From assembly GCA_013399305.1 (NCBI GenBank), contig VXAI01000004.1, positions 620,001 through 684,000 of the forward strand: a DNA stretch of 64,000 nt, in the 5' to 3' direction. The translations under genes were made by a program, and so were the position numbers. This document shows positions 25,701-64,000 of the stretch, piece after piece. The stretch's first letter is position 1. The number at the start of each line of letters is the position of its first letter. The notes beneath the pieces are model-generated. The model was not told where the DNA came from. It worked only from the letters and a program-made list of their open reading frames with translations, and ran no database searches. The DNA is from Rostratula benghalensis (lineage: Eukaryota > Chordata > Aves > Charadriiformes > Rostratulidae).

Positions 25701-28700
25701 TTGTACACTTTTACATCCTATTAAGCTTTGAATCTCTTGCTTCAGGGCTTCTCACCATACATACATAGATGGTGGTATTACAATTGGATCGAAGTTTTTA
25801 TTCCTTTAGCTGTCCTGAGACGTGAGGAACAGTATTTCGAAGCAAGTAAAATAACCTGAATGCTTACAGCTATTTCCGAAGTAAGGTGCACAAACATGGT
25901 CATGTTTAAGTAGCAAAATTCTTGACTGAGATTGGTCTGCAAAGCCTTGATCACATGAGTAAATCTGTTAGATCAGGTGTTGGTAATAAAATCTGATCTT
26001 GTGGGCCTTAGAGAAGCAATGTAATTTTTTTTGCTATACAGCAGTAGCCTGAAGCAAGCCATCTATTTGGTTACAGAAAGGTTTATCAAAGCCCAGACTG
26101 TAAGAGCAGGTCGTTACTGCAAAGTCATTCGTTATAAATGCCTGATTAAGTGAAGAGGACCTTGTACAGTGTTTAGCAAAGCATGAGAGCTCACGAGTGG
26201 CCACCTCCTGAAATAAAAGCAGCTGGGTATGGACATGGTTGAGACAGCAGTTAAAAACGCATCCCCATCAAGGACAGCAGGCAGGGAACACGCTGTACCA
26301 ACCCATCCCTGAAGAACAGTTTGCTAAATAAGTCTTTTGGCCCTGCAGTGCAGCTTTTCATCTCTTACTTCCCCGTCCCACTGTTGCCCTAGAGAAAGCT
26401 ACCTACATACTTGTTCTCTCAGGTCACAACAGAACCAGAAGTGCAGAGGGAGTCCACCAACCACAGAGAACTGACACCTTTTTACAGCTCAGATTCACAC
26501 TCCTCTTCTCAGCCTCAACCTAGATTTCCAATTGATGGCCAGATTAAAAGGAATCAAGTTATCTGCTCCCTGGGAGCAGGGAAGGGGATGTTTGGTAAGA
26601 ACCTTGCTGAAATTCATCAAAAAGCAAAACAGTAAGTATTTTTTATTAAAAGAAAAAACCCAAAAAACCTGAAGAACATGCAGCACTCACAGGCCACTAG
26701 AGCTCTGAGTAATGTATCTCCACACCTCTACAGGAGCAGGAGAGGGAATAAGAACACACACCAAGTACAAGAGAAGTAAAATATGACCAAAACATCCAAT
26801 GGAAGTTGTTTTCCCACCTACAGAAAAACATGATCTTTTGAACACCATGAATAAGGGGAAAAAAAGAAAATAAAATCTCTATCTACACACCCAGTGCTAT
26901 TTTTTCTACTGGACTGAAGCAATTCTCAGCTCAGACTTGCACTGACATCTGTGTGCTGATACGGAGCTGATGCACTCGGGGAACAGCAGTGTCAATTGAA
27001 AATACTGTCTAAAACTTTTATCTAAGGAAGGATTCCCACAACTCCTAACAGGTGGATTGGGTGGAGTTTTTTTCCTCCTTTTTTCAACAGCTTCTTAAAT
27101 TTACCACAAGAATAAATTCACAACCTAATTATTGTTTTCTCCTCATTCTCTCACTCATAAACATGCAAATACAACTCCTTAATTCCAAGCACACATTAAA
27201 TCCATGAAAGCTCCTTAAAAATTGTTCTCCAATTGCATTTCTTATGCTCTGACCTTAAACTTATAGTAAAGGCTATAGCCTTCATTTTCATTTCCTGCAA
27301 CTTGATATTGAGAATACCTGTTTTTCTGAGACATATGCTTGCCATAAGTCTTACTTATTCTTTCCTCCTCTCTAAAGAGCTGCCTGTTCTTCTGAAGTTA
27401 AGTTACCCTCTGTGAATCCCACGCCGCTCTGGATGCTTTTGTTACCTGTAGGTAATCCTACACGCCGAGAAATCTCTTCAAGTAGTGCAGCAAACTTTCC
27501 AGTCTCCTACTTAAATCATGTCATCAGCTATTTCTAGACAGCAAAGGTAAAGCCTTTTAAATCAAGTGTTGAGTGTTCTGTAACCCGAGTTTATACTCAA
27601 GATAAATTTTTCATCATAAAATAATAAATTCATCAACTACCTAAAGAATTTTAAAAGCATTTGTTTATAAGAGCAGGGCATGGATAAATTCTCTACGTCT
27701 TAACAATTCATACCATTAAAGTACTTACTTCAGTTGAAAATCACATTAGTTTTATATAGGATTTAGTATTATTAGCTTAGTATTATTAGCTTGGTATTAA
27801 TTGTGGTCTCAAAGCAGAACAATGACAAAGGATGCAATTAATGCTCATGTTGGTTTTGCTCTCTAGATGAAAACAGCCACATAAAGGAAGATGCAGTTAA
27901 GCAGTCAGCTGTTAGGAACAACCAACACGTGTAGCATTAGGCTCCTATAAGCAGAGCTTCAGCACCATTTGTTATTCATGTTGCCCAGCGCTTGCTGGAC
28001 AAAACCTCCTCTTCCTGGAATGGCTAAGGGGTTCAGACTTGAATAAGAGACTTATTTAAAACCACCTACAATTCCCTCTTGGCAGAACCTACAGAGGCCC
28101 CTGTCACGCAGGGAAGCGGGATGGCTGGGAAGAGGAGGAAGAGAAGACCGATTTGACAGGGAGATGGGACAGAAAAGCCCATGAGCTAAGAAAGGAGGTG
28201 AGGTTGAGCCTGACTCCCCCCACTCCCTCCACTTGTTTCATGCTCTTTCTGTAGGAAGGAATGGCAGAGACCACCCTGGCGTGAGAACGCTCCCCGTTCA
28301 ACTGATCGGGAGCTTCAGGCACAGGCCACAGGGGCAGTGAGGCAGCAAACAACCCCCCTTCACCCCCTTTCTGAGTCCTCACGGCAGCCCCAGGCCAACA
28401 AGGATAACTACCAGCACGCTTTTCACATCCTGGTTCAAGTTCAATCACAAAACCAAGAGGCCAAGTTTGGTCATCTCAGCAGAGTTCTGCTTGCACAGCT
28501 ATTTGTATCAGCCCCGTGGCACCATCAAAAGCCTCGGGATGTTCAGCCATGGTGGTGTTAATGGAACAAAGAAGAACATGGAGGCTCACGGCACTGGTTT
28601 TTGGGTTCTGCCTTTAGGTGGACTGTACACAAATTATGTACAAAAGCAAGATAAACGTCTGTGTTTTGTTCACAGCTTATCTTCATTTGAGAAGTGGCAC

Positions 28701-30735
28701 CTAAAGAAGTCTGAGAATGAAGCGAAAGGAGATTGTAGAGGGGCTGCTCAGGCTTTGCCATGACATGGCCACGCTCACTGAGGGCACAGGGATTATTCCT
28801 CCTGAGACTGAGAACACTGTCCTGCTCTTCCTGTGTGGAACCACCCTCCTGAACTAATGAATCAAGTTATTTCTTTGCTTGCTCTTCAAACTCTTTTTTA
28901 AGACACTGAGTCCACCTTTTACAAGGCGTGCTCAGGTCAATCAGCTGAAGATTTCAAAGAGGGTTTCGTGACACCCAGTCACAGTCCCTAACAGACTAGC
29001 CCCCTTCTAAACAGCAAGGCAGCTCAAAGTTAATACTCTGCCCTGAAAAGCTTCCCACCTTTCCCCTCAGTTTCTGGGTATCACGTGTGTTTTCAGGAGC
29101 AGAAAGGAACTGGAAGGGTGTACTGAGGTTCCTGTTGTTGAACAAGGAAGCAGAAGATTCTCAAATTTCATTAGAAATTATGGCAATTCATTTCACTGGA
29201 AAATGGTCAAACACTCACACCAAAATAAATTAGTTTGGGTGGTTTTTTTTCTTCAGGAATGGCCTGACCTACAGTAGTACCCTCACCCAAATTAAGCCAC
29301 ACTACAATCTTCCCAGGAGCAAGAGCAGCAGTGAAACAGGGCAGAGCTCAGAATGAAGAGGCAGGTTTAGGGACAGTATTCCTTTCTGACACACATCAAT
29401 TAAAATATGTACCTCAGAACACGACCTCTGGGCTGCCAGCCTTGCTTACAGCAATTAAAAAAAAAATTAAAGATCACTATGCAAAGTAAGTTATTAACAA
29501 GAATTAAAACAGAATTGCAGCATTGTTTAGAAAGCAGTTTTAATTTTTCATCTCTTACATCTTTGTACCACTGTTAGTAGTACTTGCAAGAGCACTACAA
29601 AGTCTTTTTTTTTTTTTCCTCTACAATTGTTGGTCATTCCTGGACAGCATCCACACCGTTTCATTACTTCAAAGAGATACATTCTTACCAAGGCTTTTCA
29701 AAGTATTTCCATGGAAGCAAAACAGTCTTAACCTGGTAGAACCATGAGACTCTCTTTTCCTTCACAATTTATCTCTTTCTGGAGAGAAGAATGAAGCTTA
29801 TTCAAAGTCTTATTCAAAGTGTCACCTGACAATTTAAAGTAATAAACTTTTAAAGAAATTGTCCTCGGTAAAAACATTTGCATAACAATGAGTAATTCTT
29901 CCAACCAGGTTCTCACAGTAACAAGGCTTGCAGGCAGAGATGAAGATCTTTATCTGTGCATGGTGCCATGTGGGAAGGGATAAAGTAACTGCACACCATC
30001 TGAAACCTTCTGCTTGCACCCGAGGTTTGTACTCAAGGGAAAGCAGCTGCTGCTACACGGGAGGGCACCTACTGCTCTCTCAGTCCCATTCTGCTACCAC
30101 TGCATTCATCCAACTGTGTGCTACTGCTTTCAGGACAATAAATAACTCACCAAAGCAAGCTGTACGCTGCAAACTTTGACCTCATTCACACAGTCACGAG
30201 GTCAGACTCATAGGGCATTCTCCTTCCAAACCTAGGAACGTGGAGGAGTGGTGGAGAGGAGATATCCCAAGCACTAAACTGATTTGCAAAAGCTCAAGTA
30301 TCAAAACCAAAGCAGACGATTTCAATTTTTACAGGGTACATATTTCAGGAACAAACTTTCCTTTATATTAAGATTTTTAACTATTTGTTTTTGGCAGTCT
30401 AAAAGAGCATTCCACTGAGGAACCACTCCAGCAACAAAAAATCAACTGACCAACAAGGACCTGTCTCAAATCCCTTCATATGAGAGGAGTGGGGGCACAG
30501 AGGGATCCATTTAGAAATTATTCCAGAAAGGCACTGAAAGATGAGACGCACTAAAACCTTCAGTTCAGAACCCACCTCATCAACTGCTTCAAAAGCCCCA
30601 CAGCAGCCTTAATACTTAGAGATTCCTGGTACAACGTGCATATTAATTTTGACATGAGCTGTTCAGACTATTGCACACACTTGATTGTTGTCATTTAAAG
30701 GATTCTAATAGGATAACACCATTGACAGCTTAACC
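22739..30735. other. Intergenic or distal MTR 3' UTR, no gene recognised
   Basis: About 8 kb with only chance frames. It contains A/C-rich low-complexity spots (23228-23265, 25294-25326, 26647-26668) and T runs (29607-29618). Part of it may be transcribed as MTR 3' UTR if a distal poly(A) site is used. Confidence 0.6.
27763..27799. repeat. Tandem repeat, 14-bp unit, about 2.6 copies
   Basis: Two exact copies of ttagtattattagc (27763-27776, 27777-27790) are followed by a partial ttggtatta. Confidence 0.9.
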
Positions 30736-30741
30736 TTTATT
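30736..30741 (-). promoter_or_regulatory. Candidate poly(A) signal AATAAA for MTR
   Basis: This is the first canonical AATAAA on the minus strand after the MTR stop, 1.3 kb downstream. It is a single hexamer and would be expected by chance at this AT content, so support is weak. Confidence 0.25.
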
Positions 30742-31879
30742 AAACTGTTGATGTCTTTATGTTAAACGAATCATCTTGCAGATGAAGACATTACAAAAAT
30801 TATACAGCTATTAATAGATTACAGATAAACTCTTTAAAAGAACATTCACTTTACAATCCTGGTCTTTTCTTTACAATTAGAGACCAGAAAAATGAGGGGT
30901 TTCTGTCATAATATTTTACTAAATTAGCATTTAAATAATACCTGAGGCAATTTTCAGAGAAAGCTATGAACAATTAGCTCACTCAGAGTTAAATCTGAAG
31001 AACACGCCTACGATACTAACTGGCACTTATGACAGTATTGCTGCTACTTGCTTCTAAAATCCAGGCACCTGGAAGCTTAAAGAGTTTGTGAGGCATTGAA
31101 GTCACCTCCAAGCTTATGTCTGCTTATAGTAACAGTTACACTTTGCTAATACTTTTCATACACAAAACATTGTTTAAATAGAAATTAAGCCTCCCAAGGA
31201 AACTGTAAGGTAGGAAGTGCCATTACCCTTCAGGCAGAGTAGAAACAGCTTGTGGCTTGCTGAAAGGAAGAGGAAGCGTGAGATGGACAACCCCATGGGC
31301 TCAGTCACCCCATTCCATGTTCTGTCACACAGCATTTCCAGCACTGCTCCAGCAATTTTTTGCTAGTTCTAGTTACAATCACTATCACAAAGTAATTTAA
31401 AAAACTGGTATTATTCAGAGAAAACAACTTATGTTCCCAATCACAAGACTTAAATACGGAGCAGACAGATTTTAGAAGAGATGTGTTCTACTTCAGTCAT
31501 TCTTGATCACTCGGAGTAAAACCTTTGCTGACTACACAAGAAAAATAAAAAAAATCAGACTGTATTTCTGGACTGGAACTTGCCAAAACACATTTAAAAT
31601 AACAGAAGTCAAGTTCTGTTCTACATATTTGCACAGGCAACAGGACAGAAATTCTTGCCTCTGATTTCAAAGCATTCCTGGGGACAGGAGGGCTCTGCGG
31701 CTTCCACATCACACCTTCCATCTGACTGCTCTGCTAGATTTGCACAAGAAATAAAAATTAAAAATAAACACGTTTCTGTGACTAAGAGATCTGCAATGCA
31801 TTCATGGTCCCACGTGAGGAGCACAGGGCAGATCTGAAGTTCTTTGATCAAAAATTAAAAACAATCAGACAAGTTACTG

Positions 31880-31954
31880 GGATGGATGGATGGATGGATG
31901 GATGGATGGATGGATGGATGGATGGATGGATGGATGGATGGATGGATGGATGGA
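31880..31954. repeat. (GATG)n tetranucleotide microsatellite, about 18 units
   Basis: This is about 75 bp of uninterrupted GATG/TGGA units followed by a decayed tggaaggaagaaag edge. It lies 105 bases past the MTR stop and would be CATC repeats in the MTR 3' UTR. It creates an artificial plus-strand frame of repeating Met-Asp-Gly-Trp, which is not a gene. Confidence 0.98.
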
Positions 31955-32058
31955 AGGAAGAAAGCTGTTTTCAGTGGGAAGGAGTTTCTTTTTGGATTTT
32001 CGTGTTCCTTCTGGTGAACAGATCATCAAAAGAAAACATTTGCCCACAAGCATTGCAG

Positions 32059-62427
<30,369 letters not shown>

Positions 62428-64000
62428 CTGGAAAACAAATTTTGAAAAATCATCTTGAGGTAAAAACACCTTTTAAACACAAGCCAGACAAATGTCAGTG
62501 CTGGCAACTGCTAACTCCCACAACCACCTACAACAGAACCAACCTGATCTCCAATTTCTTTAATCATCAATAAAGTACGACTGTGCAAAAGGAGAGGCCT
62601 CAGGTGGAAGAAAAGCACAAGGGGCAAGGGGGCTGCACTGGACTGAACCAGGAACAATAAATCAAGATTTCATTTCAAAATCCAGGAATGAAGCGACAGC
62701 GTTTTGACAGCAACTGCAGGAATACAACAGCTCTGTGTTTTCTAGGTGAGAGAGAGAACAAATGGAATGAGGACTGGAAAAGGAGTCTTGTGCTACAGGA
62801 AGAAGTATGAAAAAGGTTGAAAAAGCAAGACCTGCTTCAAGCTACTAAATCATCATTTTCTTTTAAAATTACACATAAATTATGTCAGCCTTGGAAGAAA
62901 CCAAGTGCTAAGCTTGGGCAGCTGAACCTGTTACATCTTAGTAACCAAGGCAGGACTACCTCAGAAATATTTGTGCACAAATAAGCTTCTCAAACAATTT
63001 TACCAGTATATGAGGTACATACATGAGGTACAATCATGTTTTCTTTCAATGACAGATACAGAAATGTGACTTGCACTCCAAATATCATCTACATTGATAT
63101 TAAAGAGAAATGTCTCTTTAAGAAAGTATGCAAGAGATCTTTTACATATGTTTCCTGATGTCTCTGCATCACTCTAGAAACCACCTTATGAGCTGCTAGA
63201 AGAGGAAGGTGTGAAAAAGCTTTCTCTTTTCCTGAAATAATGGTCTCAGAGAGGATGCAAGCTTAGGCCCTGAAACAGGAATGGGTAAGTCACATCTCCC
63301 AATTAACTGAGCCACAGAGGCTGCCTCCGAGGTAGCTAAGTTAATAAAGTGCATGCACGCCCACTCCGTTTCCCAGAGGTCACAAGCAATAAAGCCCTGC
63401 ACAGGACTGGGAGCGCAAAATGGTTTTTGACTTTTCTCCCGTTTCCAAGGAGCAGGCAGGGGCTTGGTAACTGCACAAGTAGTAGCAGTAAATGCTTGCA
63501 GTCAGATTCACTTGTTGGACAGAATGACAAATCCTTGAGGTCTGAGGGGCAAAACACAAGCCCCTTCTTCCAATAACTTAGAGGTGTAGGGTTTTGTTGT
63601 TTGGTTTCGTTTTTTGAAACAGCCATCTCTACCTCCAAAGGACTTTTTCTAATGCATCTCACAAAGGCAATTCTATTTAAATAGAAAAACTTTAAAAGAA
63701 CCCTTTTATTTTCATTTCCCTATTCAGTGCTTAAATACATTTAAATCCTTCATAGGGATCCCCTGGATACAAACAGCATGCACAAGGAATATTTAATTAC
63801 AGCAAGGAGGTTCTGGAATTCATTTCAATTTATTTCAAAAACCCTCAGGATTTTTGAAGCAAAGCAAGAATGGTTAACAAGACTGTCCTAATCAAATGCA
63901 GATGAATGCAATGTATTTCCTACTGTTAAGTCATTCAATTTACAAGCTTCCAGCTCACATTCCACACACCCTCTTTTTAAGCCCTCTCCTGTATTAGGCA
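62428..64000 (-). other. MTR: MTR intron 8 (partial), right edge of window
   Basis: No exon encoding the preceding MTR segment (expected to end with ...HGEPLC) is found up to the window edge, so this should be intron sequence. No other gene or clear repeat is seen. Confidence 0.8.

Larger units (their letters stand above)
30736..32058 (-). other. MTR: MTR 3' UTR, proximal part (extent uncertain)
   Basis: The sequence after the TAA holds a GATG/CATC repeat (31880-31954). On the minus strand it has no AATAAA until the one read from 30741 to 30736. Later minus-strand AATAAA copies lie at 26647-26642 and 25802-25797. Human MTR has a multi-kilobase 3' UTR, so a more distal end is equally possible. 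The true cleavage site cannot be fixed from sequence. Confidence 0.5.

Overview
This window looks like avian nuclear DNA. It is AT-rich, intron-rich vertebrate sequence with three CR1 LINE tails of bird/reptile type, a candidate solo LTR of an endogenous retrovirus, simple repeats, and one 17-base run of N (46729-46745). I cannot fix the species or order from the sequence.

The only gene I can support is MTR (methionine synthase, cobalamin-dependent), on the minus strand from the right edge to about 32 kb. Twenty-five consecutive coding exons can be placed to the base (62427 down to 32059). All have GT-AG borders and matching phases, and together they give one open frame of 1009 full codons plus a stop. 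They correspond to exons 9-33 of the human gene; the first eight exons lie beyond the right edge. The encoded part covers the end of the homocysteine/zinc domain (Cys260, Cys323, Cys324), the whole folate (pterin) domain, the cobalamin cap and Rossmann domains (DxHxxG with the axial His) and the AdoMet reactivation domain (RxxxGY). The product would transfer methyl from 5-methyltetrahydrofolate via cobalamin to homocysteine, with reductive reactivation by methionine synthase reductase (MTRR). Nothing in the coding exons suggests a pseudogene.

Below about 32 kb lie the MTR 3' UTR, which opens with a long GATG/CATC tetranucleotide repeat about 105 bases after the stop, and then some 30 kb in which I find no convincing gene. 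By human synteny (ACTN2-MTR-RYR2) this could be the MTR-RYR2 intergenic space, but that is inference: I see no RYR2 exon. This stretch holds a CR1 tail (1262-1592), a polypurine tract (4822-4869), a weak GC/CpG-enriched block (17.7-18.3 kb), a 23-bp tandem repeat (18970-19043), a probable solo LTR (22170-22738), a 14-bp tandem repeat (27763-27799) and homopolymers.

I found no undescribed biological system. The points most worth a second look are a 99-nt stop-free, frame-preserving intron 17 in MTR, two long in-frame openings in introns 13 and 28, the 3' UTR microsatellite, and the LTR.
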